From Oxynema aestuarii AP17 (GTDB lineage: Bacteria; Cyanobacteriota; Cyanobacteriia; Cyanobacteriales; Laspinemataceae), in the NCBI RefSeq assembly GCF_012295525.1, contig NZ_CP051167.1, forward strand, positions 3,038,001-3,102,000: a DNA stretch of 64,000 nt. Reading direction: 5' to 3'. The translations under genes and the position numbers were made by a program. Shown here piece after piece: positions 1-8,048 of the stretch (its first letter is position 1; every line of letters starts with the position of its first letter). The notes below the pieces were generated by a model. That model searched no databases and was not told where the DNA came from. It worked only from the letters and a program-made list of their open reading frames with translations.

Positions 1-948
1 GATTCAATTTGTCACGGTTTAGAACAACTCGACGGGGTCAGCACCTTCAAGGAAGATTCTTGGGAGCGTCCCGAAGGCGGCGGCGGTCGCTCTCGGGTCA
101 TTCGCGACGGTGGCATCTTCGAGCAAGGTGGCGTCAACTTCTCCGAAGTCTGGGGCAAACAGCTTCCCCCCTCGATCTTAAAACAACGGCCCGAAGCCGA
201 AGGACACGGGTTCTACGCTACCGGAACCTCGATGGTCCTACACCCGCGCAATCCCTACATTCCCACCGTTCACCTGAACTATCGCTATTTTGAAGCCGGC
301 CCGGTCTGGTGGTTTGGCGGCGGCGCCGACTTGACCCCCTACTATCCGTTTGCCGAAGATGCGGCCCATTTTCACCAAACCCTCAAAGCCGCCTGCGACC
401 GACACGATCGCGAATATTATCCGGTGTTCAAGCGCTGGTGCGACGAATATTTCTATCTCAAACACCGCGACGAAGCGCGCGGGATCGGCGGCATTTTCTT
501 CGACTACCAAGACGGTCGCGGACAACTCTATCGCGGTCCGGACCCGGACGGTCTGGCAGCACAATACAGCCAGAAATTAGGCGAAATCGAGCCGCGCGAC
601 TGGGAAAGCTTGTTCGGCTTCATTCGCGACTGCGGCGACGCCTTCCTCCCCGCTTACCGCCCCATTGTCGAACGCCGCCGCTCGATGGAGTACGGCGATC
701 GCGAGCGCAATTTCCAACTCTACCGCCGGGGCCGCTATGTAGAATTTAATCTCGTTTACGATCGCGGCACCATTTTCGGATTGCAAACTAACGGGCGCAC
801 CGAATCGATCCTGATGTCCCTGCCTCCCTTGGTACGCTGGGAATACGGCTATCAACCCGAAGCGAATACTCCGGAAGCCGAACTTTACGAAACTTTCCTG
901 AAACCGCAAAATTGGTCCGAGTGGACTGCTAGTACCTCGAAAGTCTAA
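1..948 (+). CDS. hemF: Aerobic coproporphyrinogen III oxidase, 5' end cut by window
   Basis: Oxygen-dependent oxidase that decarboxylates coproporphyrinogen III to protoporphyrinogen IX in heme and chlorophyll synthesis. The reading frame is open from base 1, so the gene starts upstream; 315 residues are visible, and I estimate that about 30 N-terminal residues are missing compared with the usual cyanobacterial length. Family signatures are clear: the glycine-rich stretch ending in [38 protein letters not shown], and near the C-terminus [19 protein letters not shown] with ESILMSLPP. Soluble enzyme, no signal peptide visible. The next gene, a STAS protein, starts 49 bases downstream on the same strand, so co-transcription is possible but unproven. 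Confidence 0.97.
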   Translation, partial: DSICHGLEQLDGVSTFKEDSWERPEGGGGRSRVIRDGGIFEQGGVNFSEVWGKQLPPSILKQRPEAEGHGFYATGTSMVLHPRNPYIPTVHLNYRYFEAGPVWWFGGGADLTPYYPFAEDAAHFHQTLKAACDRHDREYYPVFKRWCDEYFYLKHRDEARGIGGIFFDYQDGRGQLYRGPDPDGLAAQYSQKLGEIEPRDWESLFGFIRDCGDAFLPAYRPIVERRRSMEYGDRERNFQLYRRGRYVEFNLVYDRGTIFGLQTNGRTESILMSLPPLVRWEYGYQPEANTPEAELYETFLKPQNWSEWTASTSKV

Positions 949-997
949 GCTAAACTACGTAAGCGAGGTAGGCTAACTAGCGTAACAGGGAGGGTCC

Positions 998-1366
998 GTG
1001 ATCCATATCGAGCAGAAAACCCACACGACCCAAGACGGGACGACCGTGATTGTCTTGGCGCCAACTGGACGCCTCGACATCACGACGGCATGGCAATTTC
1101 GCCTCAAATTGCAGGAGTGCATCTCTAAACTGAGCCGTCACATCGTCGTCAACCTGGGTCAAGTTAACTTTATCGACAGCTCCGGTCTGACGTCGCTAGT
1201 GGCAGGCATGAGAGATGCCGACAAAGTGAAAGGCAGTTTTCGCATTTGTAACGTTCACCCCGAAGCCAAATTGGTGTTTGAGGTGACGATGATGGATTCC
1301 GTTTTTGAAATTTTTGAAACGGAAGAAGAAGCACTCGAAGGCGTGCCGCGCATTCCGAGTGCTTGA
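998..1366 (+). CDS. Stand-alone STAS-domain anti-sigma factor antagonist
   Basis: Single STAS domain of 122 residues, the type of small protein that binds RsbW-like kinases in partner-switching systems and is controlled by serine phosphorylation. The signature NFIDSSGLTSLVAGM is present at residues 52-66; the DSSG serines are the expected phosphorylation site. The start is GTG at 998, chosen because a strong purine-rich ribosome site (AGGGAGG, 987-993) lies just upstream. It follows hemF by 49 bases. Two other STAS proteins occur at the far end of the window next to a kinase and phosphatase, but which kinase this one meets cannot be read from sequence. Confidence 0.88.
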   Translation: MIHIEQKTHTTQDGTTVIVLAPTGRLDITTAWQFRLKLQECISKLSRHIVVNLGQVNFIDSSGLTSLVAGMRDADKVKGSFRICNVHPEAKLVFEVTMMDSVFEIFETEEEALEGVPRIPSA

Positions 1367-1454
1367 TGGAGAACCGAGATGGACGATCGCCGAATGACAA
1401 TGCGTTTGCGTTGACCTCGGCATCGGAAATCTCAATTCTCCACCGCCATCGGCT

Positions 1455-2093
1455 TCAAGGGGTCAGTTCCCCGGCAAAATCTTGGAGCTTGCGAAACTCA
1501 AATGGACCGAGTAAGGCACCCCATAAGGGTTTGCCCGTCTCAGGGTCTATGCCTTTGTCGTGACTGAGCAATCGATCGGCAGAAACGTCAAATCCGAGAT
1601 GGACTTGGCGAATTTGTCCTTCGTAGCTGAAGCAACAGCGTGCCGACTCCGGCAACACTGCCGAAAACTCATCGCTGCCATCCGCTCGCGATCGCCGAGT
1701 GACGGTGAGCTTGCACCCCGGTAGCCGCTCTAAGGCAGTCGGGGTGAGTGCTTCGAGTAATTTCGGGTGGCGTCCGGCGCCTCGGTAGGCTCCGGGGTCT
1801 TCGAGCATGTAATAGTGCACGACGAACTCGGGTGGGCGATCGCCCGCCTCTCCCGGTTCGGTAACGGCTTTCAGTTCCATCAGGCGCGGTCGGTACGCCT
1901 GTTCGAGGTTGACGACACTCGCTTGTTCGGCAAACAACACTAAACTGTTTTCGCCGAAAAGAGGGTGCGGTACGGGTCGTTGCCACAATCGTAAGTGGAC
2001 GTACCACGCCGGATCGGCGATCGCCTGCTCTCGATTGTCAAATTCTCCCGCCAGGTAAGTCGCGAGAGTTCTCAGTGCTGGGGAAATGCTCAT
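1455..2093 (-). CDS. CpcT/CpeT-family phycobiliprotein bilin lyase
   Basis: 212-residue protein of the CpcT/CpeT chromophore lyase family, which attaches phycocyanobilin to a beta-subunit cysteine of phycocyanin or assists phycoerythrin bilin attachment. Recognised by the N-terminal pattern (ALRTLATYLAGEFDNREQA), LPGCKLTV, ARCCFSYEGQIRQVHLGF, and the C-terminal HDKGIDPETGKPLWGALLGPF. Length matches the family. Convergent with the STAS gene, divergent from thf1. Whether the substrate is phycocyanin (CpcT) or phycoerythrin (CpeT) cannot be decided here; no phycobiliprotein operon is in the window. Confidence 0.92.
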   Translation of the reverse strand: MSISPALRTLATYLAGEFDNREQAIADPAWYVHLRLWQRPVPHPLFGENSLVLFAEQASVVNLEQAYRPRLMELKAVTEPGEAGDRPPEFVVHYYMLEDPGAYRGAGRHPKLLEALTPTALERLPGCKLTVTRRSRADGSDEFSAVLPESARCCFSYEGQIRQVHLGFDVSADRLLSHDKGIDPETGKPLWGALLGPFEFRKLQDFAGELTP

Positions 2094-2246
2094 ATCTGTT
2101 CGTGTCCGTTATCCTTACAACCCCGCGCGATCGCGCATCGCAGATGATTCAAAACTAGCGCAAGTGGGCGATCCCGAGATTCTCTCTTGGCAAACTTCCG
2201 CTTAAGCGGGACAATGGGTTTTACGTCTCCTTTGAATATTCCGCCC

Positions 2247-2981
2247 GTGAATAACGTCCGCACCGTCTCAGATACCAAACGAGCTTTCTACTCGACTCAC
2301 ACTCGTCCCATTAACTCGATCTATCGGCGAGTGGTGGAGGAGTTAATGGTCGAAATGCACCTGCTGTCGGTGAATACAGACTTTCACTACGATCCGATCT
2401 ACGCTCTGGGAGTAGTGACCTCCTTCGATCGCTTCATGCAAGGTTATCGTCCCGAACGCGATCGCGAGGGGATTTTTAACGCCCTCTGTCAATCCATCGA
2501 AGCCGACCCGCAACAGTATCGCAGCGACGCCCAACGCATTCTCGACTCGACCCGAGAACTGTCCGATACCGAAATCCTCGGCGTTTTAAAGCGGTCTGAG
2601 GGGAACGATCGCACCCACGAACTCCAACAGTTGCTCTCAGAAATTTCTAGCAATCCCAAGTTTAAATACAGCCGTCTGTTCGGCATCGGTGTGTTTACTT
2701 TACTCGAACAAACCCAAGCCAATGCCCTTAAAGATGCCAAACAACGGGAAGAACTGTTTAGCGCGATCGCTGCCGCTTTAAATTTACCCGAAGAAAAAAT
2801 TAAGAAAGACGTCGAACTCTATCAAAGCAACCTCGAAAAAATGACCCAGGCGCGCAGCGTCATGGAAGATATCATCGCCGCCGATCGCAAAAAACGCGAA
2901 CAACGCGCCCAGCAACAAAAGCAAAAGGATGCGGTCGCCACTCCCCCCAGCAGCGACGACGAAGGCAATTCCGAGTCCTAG
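2247..2981 (+). CDS. thf1: Thylakoid formation protein Thf1/Psb29
   Basis: Thf1 (Psb29/Psp29) is a soluble thylakoid-associated protein needed for photosystem II biogenesis and repair and for FtsH protease stability. The sequence VNNVRTVSDTKRAFY, HTRPINSIYRRVVEELMVEM and FDRFMQGYRPE is diagnostic. An in-frame ATG exists upstream at 2187, but family members begin at the NNVRTVSDTKRAF motif, so GTG at 2247 (244 residues) is the better start; no clear ribosome site decides it. The C-terminal about 45 residues are strongly charged (Lys/Arg/Gln then Ser/Asp/Glu), consistent with the family's coiled-coil tail. Divergent from the lyase gene, sharing about 150 bases of upstream region. Confidence 0.95.
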   Translation: MNNVRTVSDTKRAFYSTHTRPINSIYRRVVEELMVEMHLLSVNTDFHYDPIYALGVVTSFDRFMQGYRPERDREGIFNALCQSIEADPQQYRSDAQRILDSTRELSDTEILGVLKRSEGNDRTHELQQLLSEISSNPKFKYSRLFGIGVFTLLEQTQANALKDAKQREELFSAIAAALNLPEEKIKKDVELYQSNLEKMTQARSVMEDIIAADRKKREQRAQQQKQKDAVATPPSSDDEGNSES

Positions 2982-3008
2982 CTGTCGATCGGGAATTGGG
3001 GTTGAAAA

Positions 3009-3150
3009 CCCCGTCCTAGAAGGACGGACTTATGCTGTTTGTGTTTCACATAAATAGCTGCTGGGATTCAGCGATCGATGCCATTGTTTACGAATTTGAA
3101 CAAGAATAGCGACGCATTCCTCCACCTCGCGTCAGCAGGTGGGGGAGCAT
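3009..3150. repeat. Hairpins resembling an IS200/IS605-type end remnant
   Basis: Downstream of thf1 there is a perfect 7-bp stem (CCGTCCT at 3011-3017 with AGGACGG at 3021-3027) and, about 100 bases on, a second inverted pair around 3121-3147 (CCACCT with AGGTGG) flanked by GCATTC on both sides. Such short palindromes are common at tnpB-type element ends in cyanobacteria. No transposase reading frame survives here. The first hairpin could equally act as a thf1 terminator. Confidence 0.35.
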
Positions 3151-3420
3151 TCATATGCCTAACAGCTTAACTCCGACCCAACAGGAATTGGAGTTCTCAA
3201 GCTAAAAAGAACTTATCAAAAACATGGCGCCTTAACTTCAGCTTTACCCTTTTGATTTCGGTGTATTAACTTGACTGACAAGACTGGTGAGAGCTGCGTG
3301 TGAAAAGCGTACAAATTCCGCAGATATCCAACGTTAGAACAAAAGAATCTCCCGGACTTTTTTCGTGTTTGACAGAGATGAGAACACCGCCGTCAAGATC
3401 GTCAGAAAAGGACTAGCAAA

Positions 3421-3551
3421 GGACTGTCCCAAAGTATGGGAGAATTCATGCTTGGGGAGACAACAACCGAGGTCAGTTAGGCGAGAGTCTTTCCGATAAG
3501 TTCTGTATTTGAACCGAGAATCCCACGAATAGAATTGGTGGGACTGTCCAT
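3421..3551 (+). mobile_element. 3' end relic of an IS200/IS605 tnpB element (possible guide-RNA scaffold)
   Basis: The stretch ends in a hairpin, TCCCAC/GTGGGA, preceded by CCGAGAA and followed by ACTGTCC, which resembles the right end of cyanobacterial tnpB elements as I remember it (a GAATCCC...GGG hairpin then a short conserved tail). A second small hairpin (TCCCA/TGGGA, 3427-3441) and a direct repeat GGACTGTCC at 3421 and at 3541, exactly 120 bases apart, mark the segment. No tnpB coding frame remains upstream. TnpB guide RNAs derive from such 3' ends, so a scaffold-like RNA could persist, but this is inference. Confidence 0.4.
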
Positions 3552-3569
3552 TTTAGTGACGCCAGTTCG

Positions 3570-4241
3570 ATGTATGTTTACGCTTTTGTTTACCATCGCG
3601 ATCTCGATTTAGAGTTGCCCCTAGGAATCGCGCGTCCGGTGCGTTTGGTGGTGGGCGATCGCCTCGCTGCGGTGGTCGAACCCGACGTGGCGATCGACGA
3701 ATTGCAAGCCGACGACGAACGCCTGATGCACGCGGTGTTAGCGCACGATCGTGTTATTTGCGACATCAACCGCCAAACCGATGCGTTGTTACCCCTGCGC
3801 TTTGGGACTTTATTTCCATCGGAAGAGACCTTGCGCACTCATTTAAAGGGGCGCGATCGCGAATACGGCGATAAATTAGACCGACTTGCCGGAAAAGCCG
3901 AATTTACGCTCAAATTCACTCCCGGCGACTCTCCGGACGAGACTGCGCCTTCTCCACTCAAGGGCAAAGATTATTTATTGGCGAAAAAGCAGCGCTATCG
4001 AGAACGACAATTGTTTCAAAGGGAACAAAAGCGGGAATGGGAAGAGATTCGAGCTGCGATCTCGGCCCTTTATCCCGAGGCGATCGTCGCCGAAGCGCAA
4101 GAGGACAGCCAGCGCATCCACTTGCTCGCCCCTTATCCTAACGAGACCTTGTCCCAGGTTCACTTACCCGCATGGCAGCAGGCTTGTCCCCGATGGCAAA
4201 TCCAGCTTGACGGACCGTTGCCCGTTTATCACTTTGCATAA
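3570..4241 (+). CDS. gvpF: Gas vesicle protein GvpL/GvpF family
   Basis: 223-residue GvpL/GvpF protein, a minor gas-vesicle component or assembly factor. Evidence: YVYAFVYHRDLDLELPLGI at the N-terminus, VVEPDVAIDELQ, HDRVICDINRQTDALLPLRFGTLF in the middle, a charged helix-rich centre (KKQRYRERQLFQREQKREWEE) and the terminal WQIQLDGPLPVYHF. Slightly short for the family. Start ATG at 3570, with no obvious ribosome site. No gvpA, gvpN, gvpJ or other vesicle gene lies in the window, and the gene sits between two IS605 relics, its start only about 20 bases from the upstream relic's end. It may be a displaced or orphan paralogue. Confidence 0.9.
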   Translation: MYVYAFVYHRDLDLELPLGIARPVRLVVGDRLAAVVEPDVAIDELQADDERLMHAVLAHDRVICDINRQTDALLPLRFGTLFPSEETLRTHLKGRDREYGDKLDRLAGKAEFTLKFTPGDSPDETAPSPLKGKDYLLAKKQRYRERQLFQREQKREWEEIRAAISALYPEAIVAEAQEDSQRIHLLAPYPNETLSQVHLPAWQQACPRWQIQLDGPLPVYHFA

Positions 4242-4377
4242 TTCCACCGAATCCGATCGCCTTTCTCAAAAATGATGACGGCGATCGGCTCTGGAACCCC
4301 GAGCGTGTCATCTCCTTGCTGGGGAACTTCCCGTCCCTTCATCTAAATAGTGAACTACCGCTATTGTAATCTTTGAT

Positions 4378-5595
4378 TCAATAGCGGCTTCCCTCTTCAC
4401 TGGGGACTGCGCTAGATAGAACTGAAGTTCTACCACCTCGTCTTACATCCCCTCCAAGGGCAGTAGAGCTAGTCCCTAACTCTAATATCCGTAAGCCTTC
4501 ATTTTTGAGATTGATGGCGGCATTGATATCCCTGTCATGATGGGTTTGGCAATGTTCGCAAGTCCAGCTTCTCGCATCAAGAGACAAGCTTTTGATTTGA
4601 TTGAGACATACATGGCAGGTTTTAGAAGAAGGAAAAAATCGATCGACTTCTAGATAAACTTTTCCTTCTGATTCAGCCTTGTACTTTAACATCGTACAAA
4701 ACATCCCCCAACCGACATCACTAATCGCTTTGGCGAGTTGGTGATGGCGAACCATACCTATCCCCCCTTTAGTTCCCCCCTTATTAAGGGGGGTTAGGGG
4801 GGATTCGACCACAATCACTTGGTTTTCGTTCACTATCTTACGGGATAGCTTGTGGAGAAAATCTTCACGACAGCGACTTATTTTGGCGTGAATCTTGGCA
4901 ACTTTTACCCGCGATTTATTGCGGTTGTTGCTGCCTTTCCTTTTTCGAGCATGTTTTTTCTGTTTTCTTTTTAGGTTTCGCGCGTGTTTATCAAAATGCT
5001 TGGGATTATTATATTGCGACCCCTCACTGGTCATCGCAAAATCGGTCAGCCCTAAATCAATGCCAATGGCTTTTCCTTCAGTTGAGAGAAAGGGAGGTTC
5101 TTTTTTACCCTCTACCAAAACTGAAGCATAATATTTACCATCTGGATTTTTGGAGAGGGTTACAGTTTTGATTTTTCCCTCAAAACTTCGATGCTGACGA
5201 CAACGCACTAACCCAACTTTAGGCAGTTTGATGTAATTTCCCTCAACCTTAACATTTTGAGGATAACTGATAGATTGCCTTCCCTGCTTGGATTTGAATC
5301 GGGGTAATTTTGCCCGTTTCTCAAAGAAGTTTCGATAAGCGGTCGATCAGTTCAACGCCACGACTTGCAAGCATTGGGAATAGACATCTTCTTTAAGCCA
5401 AGGGTGTTCCTTTTTGAGGGCAGGTAATAATCCCTGAAGATAACCCCTCGATAGACCTTTTCCGGTCGCTCGATAAGTCTCTTGGCACAAATTTAACGCA
5501 TAGTTCCAATACCAACGACAGCAACCAAAGCTCTTGGCTAAAGTCGCTTGTTGCTCGGGGGTTGGATAGATGCGGTATTTGTACGCCTTGAACAT
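4378..5595 (-). pseudogene. tnpB: TnpB RNA-guided nuclease gene, interrupted by an in-frame stop
   Basis: TnpB of IS200/IS605 elements is a RuvC-type RNA-guided nuclease. The N-terminal part (MFKAYKYRIYPTPEQQ, helix-turn-helix) is read from 5595. An in-frame TGA at 5349-5347 (codon 83, after VVALN) breaks it, and the same frame then continues through TAYRNFFEKRAKLPRFKSKQ to the normal C-terminus, so this is a nonsense change, not a frameshift. RuvC acidic residues are present: IGIDLG (about D180), VVES (about E264) and DRDINAA (about D355). The zinc ribbon cysteines (CHVC and CEHC) are intact. A palindromic repeat is inserted in frame directly after the catalytic VVE. A downstream start could still give a C-terminal fragment. 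Confidence 0.9.
4761..4804. repeat. G/C-run palindromic repeat inserted inside tnpB
   Basis: About 44 bases made of runs of five to six C then runs of G, forming a hairpin around TTATTAA. The same family occurs at 54993-55092 in an intergenic region. Here it adds, in frame, the peptide SPLTPLNKGGTKGGIG immediately after the VVE motif, where intact TnpB proteins normally run VVEDL...GMV. Confidence 0.8.
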
Positions 5596-5791
5596 TATCA
5601 CCGATATAGCCAGATGATAAGATTATCACTGATTTGCCGAAGAGTCGCTTTCATCCCACGATTCACCTTCGGTAGAATCGGGGAATTCCCGCTCCCATTG
5701 TTAAAAATTACATCAATAACTTGCGAACTTCTTAAAAAATCTATGAAAATAAAACTATAAAATTGTCCGTAGCTTGTCAAATCCCGATTCT

Positions 5792-6304
5792 ATGGAAGCC
5801 ATTAATTCCACCCTTGCCGAACTGATTGTTGAAAGTGAAGGTCGCTATTTAACCAGCGCCGAATTGCAGCCGATCGAGCGATATTTGCAAACCTTCACCG
5901 AACGCTTTAAAACCTACGAGATTTTACAGGCAAAAGCCGAACCGCTCGTGCGTCATGCGTTGAAAAAATTTGCGACCTTGCACCCGGATGTAATGCAAAA
6001 GCACGGCAAGCGCTGTCATTACGACATGAGCCAGGTGCTGCGCTATATTGCTTTGGCGATTTTGCGTGACGATCCTCGATTCTTCAACGATTCGATGGTG
6101 TTGTGGGAAACGAATATCCTCACCGCCTACCACCGACAAAATTCGTGTTTGGTAGCGTATCGGTGTTTAAAAGAGACGATGGAGACCTACTTACCGCCGC
6201 AAGCCTTAAAATACATCGAACCCTATTTAGAAATGATGTTCCAGGCGCTCGATTTGCCACCGAAGTTAATGGCGACAGTGCAGAAAAGTGCAGTGGGCTT
6301 GTAG
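5792..6304 (+). CDS. Phycobiliprotein-like (globin-fold) protein, orphan
   Basis: 170-residue protein related to allophycocyanin subunits (phycobilisome protein family). It has the N-terminal helix pattern SEGRYLTSAELQPIERYLQTF and the bilin-site region GKRCHYDMSQVLRYIALAIL, in which the Cys and Asp of the C-x-x-D bilin-binding motif are kept (Cys75 and Asp78 from this start). It diverges strongly from ApcA/ApcB elsewhere. Start chosen at ATG 5792; a TTG six codons upstream is possible, and no ribosome site decides. It lies 109 bases before a phycobilisome linker-domain gene on the same strand, which suggests a two-gene unit. Function is not known to me; it could be a core-associated minor subunit or a bilin-binding assembly or degradation factor. 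Confidence 0.8.
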   Translation: MEAINSTLAELIVESEGRYLTSAELQPIERYLQTFTERFKTYEILQAKAEPLVRHALKKFATLHPDVMQKHGKRCHYDMSQVLRYIALAILRDDPRFFNDSMVLWETNILTAYHRQNSCLVAYRCLKETMETYLPPQALKYIEPYLEMMFQALDLPPKLMATVQKSAVGL

Positions 6305-6413
6305 AAAGAATACCTTTTTGAAAGGTTTGATTTAAGTCAAGGGTGCAAATACGGAGATTTTAGAGATTGCCATGCGATCGCCACCGAATTTTTACTAGAG
6401 AGGAAATCCGACG

Positions 6414-7007
6414 ATGACTTTACACCAACCCGTAACGATGACTGCGAAGACCTCGACAGAAGAACGCAGCTTAATCCTGAAACAAATTTACGAACAAGTG
6501 CTAGAACGGCAACCTTACGCTTCGGAACGCCGAGAACTAGCGGCCCTCGAAAAGCCGTTCGTCAAAGGAAAAATGGGGATTCGGCATTTCCTCAAAAATT
6601 TGGGAGTCTCCCCGGTATATTTGGCCGCATTCTACGAAAAAAGCTCGAACGTCAAATTTATTGAAAACTGCTTCAAGCATTTTTTAGGGCGGGTTCCCCA
6701 CAACGAGCGAGAAATTCGGGCGTGCGACGATTTGTTATTGCGTAAAGGGGTTGGCGCGATGGTCTCGGCGCTGATCGATTCCGACGAATACCGGAAAACC
6801 TTTGGGTCTTATACGGTTCCGTACTGGCATCCGCGCCATTACGAATCTCCCAACGACTATTTAGAAAATCAATTTGTAGAGAGCGAACGGGCAGGCGATC
6901 GCGGGTGGGCCATACCGACCCTGTACTGGCACGAACTGCATCTCGACTGTAGCGGGGGTCATTGTCGTCCGGCGTGGGTGCCGTCGTCCCGGGTCAGGAA
7001 TGCGTAG
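6414..7007 (+). CDS. Phycobilisome rod/rod-core linker-domain protein
   Basis: 197 residues with one phycobilisome linker domain (about residues 15-150): SLILKQIYEQVLERQPYASE, FLKNLGVSPVYLAAFYEKSS, CFKHFLGRVPHNERE, ALIDSDEYRKTFG and TVPYWHP. These are the landmarks shared by CpcG/CpcC/ApcE linker domains. The C-terminal about 40 residues are unlike CpcG or CpcC tails and contain two cysteines; no transmembrane helix is seen, so it is not a CpcL-type photosystem I anchor. Start ATG 6414 with GAGAGGAAA 9-17 bases upstream. Follows the phycobiliprotein-like gene and is followed by a clear terminator at 7051. Which phycobiliprotein it joins cannot be told. Confidence 0.88.
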   Translation: MTLHQPVTMTAKTSTEERSLILKQIYEQVLERQPYASERRELAALEKPFVKGKMGIRHFLKNLGVSPVYLAAFYEKSSNVKFIENCFKHFLGRVPHNEREIRACDDLLLRKGVGAMVSALIDSDEYRKTFGSYTVPYWHPRHYESPNDYLENQFVESERAGDRGWAIPTLYWHELHLDCSGGHCRPAWVPSSRVRNA

Positions 7008-7050
7008 GAGCGATCGCCCTTGACGGTCACTCGGTTTGAGCGATCTGATA

Positions 7051-7075
7051 GCCCGCCCGTGCGGGCTTTGTTTGT
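7051..7075 (+). terminator. Rho-independent terminator after the phycobilisome pair
   Basis: Perfect 6-bp stem GCCCGC/GCGGGC with a four-base loop, then TTTGTTTGTT, 44 bases after the linker gene stop. Confidence 0.8.
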
Positions 7076-8048
7076 TGGCACAGAAGAGAAGACGGGGGAA
7101 CAGATCTGGGGTCGAGAGTGGGGCAATCGAGCAGAGATTGGCTGTTTCTCCTGAAAGAGGCGGGCGAACCCCAGTAAAGTATCCAAAAAGTCCATCTACC
7201 CCCTTGAAACCATGCCCGAGCTTGTTCTGACTCCCCGACCCCGATCCTTCTCCTTAGAGGGGAACGCGAGCGATCGCGCGATCGGGTGCGGGTCATCTTC
7301 CCCACCTCAACCCTCAGAGACGAAAAGCGGCGCGTCTGCTACGCTACAGCCATCCCCGCAAAGCGTGAAGCACAATAGTAATAGTCGGGCAGGGGGGTTT
7401 GACGGTCGAGAGACCCCGATCGCGGGTGCATCCCCCCCGACGGACGCCTCACCGGGGAGCGATCGCCGCCGTGCAGGCTCTGCGAACATAGGAACGGAGG
7501 CGATCGCTCGGATGCGCCGACAGACGAGACCGTAGCGAACCGAACCGACGACCTATCGTCATCGTCATTAAAGTCGCGATGTCACCGGGACGGAAGTTCG
7601 GCTAACAGACCGCCGGGGAATGCTGATCGATGCGACCGAGATCGTGGATGATAAAACTATAGACTCTCGTCTTCGCGACCCGTATGGAAACATTCTCCGG
7701 GTGCAATACCAACGATCGCGACCCCAGGACTGACACCGACCACCAATCCGGCGATTCCCATCTACAACAGGGTGTTTTGGCCAAGCTAACCGTAATACTA
7801 GCTTGACGTGATGGTCGGTGCGACGGACAGAATCACTCGACCCTCGCAAACAGGTCAACAAGCCAAAGCTTGTCCCAAGCTGCGATCTTGAGGCGACGAT
7901 ACAAGCTAAGTTTTTCGACGAACTGGCGCGATGGCGAAAGCGTAGCAGCACGCCGCAATCTTGTGGTCGTTCGCGAAGTTTCTCTTCGGGAGAATCGCGG
8001 ATATTCGCCCTGACGATGGACTTATTTTAGGAACAGCTCAAGCCGATT
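7076..8048. other. About 1 kb without a supported gene
   Basis: No frame here shows a recognisable family. Several short frames exist on both strands but have skewed composition. One short plus-strand stretch (about 7576-7737) reads as a plausible protein remnant ending RDPYGNILRVQYQ, with no start and an early stop; it may be a gene relic. The last 100 bases lead into the large kinase gene and probably contain its promoter, which I could not define. Confidence 0.4.

Larger units (their letters stand above)
4350..5640 (-). mobile_element. IS200/IS605-family element carrying only tnpB
   Basis: A tnpB-only element on the minus strand. The right end is marked by a 9-bp perfect hairpin (CCGCTATTG 4358-4366 with CAATAGCGG 4379-4387) that overlaps the tnpB stop and is followed on the minus strand by GTTCAC. 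No tnpA (Y1 transposase) is present, so the copy cannot move on its own. The left boundary is placed loosely, just upstream of the tnpB start. The tnpB gene itself is damaged (see its entry). Confidence 0.6.

Noticed and set aside
4895-5131. Plus-strand frame antisense to tnpB
   Set aside because: It mirrors the Lys/Arg-rich tnpB segment and has no independent support.
7212-7535. 107-codon plus-strand frame after the phycobilisome pair
   Set aside because: Low-complexity Arg/Ser/Pro product, no ribosome site and no recognisable domain.
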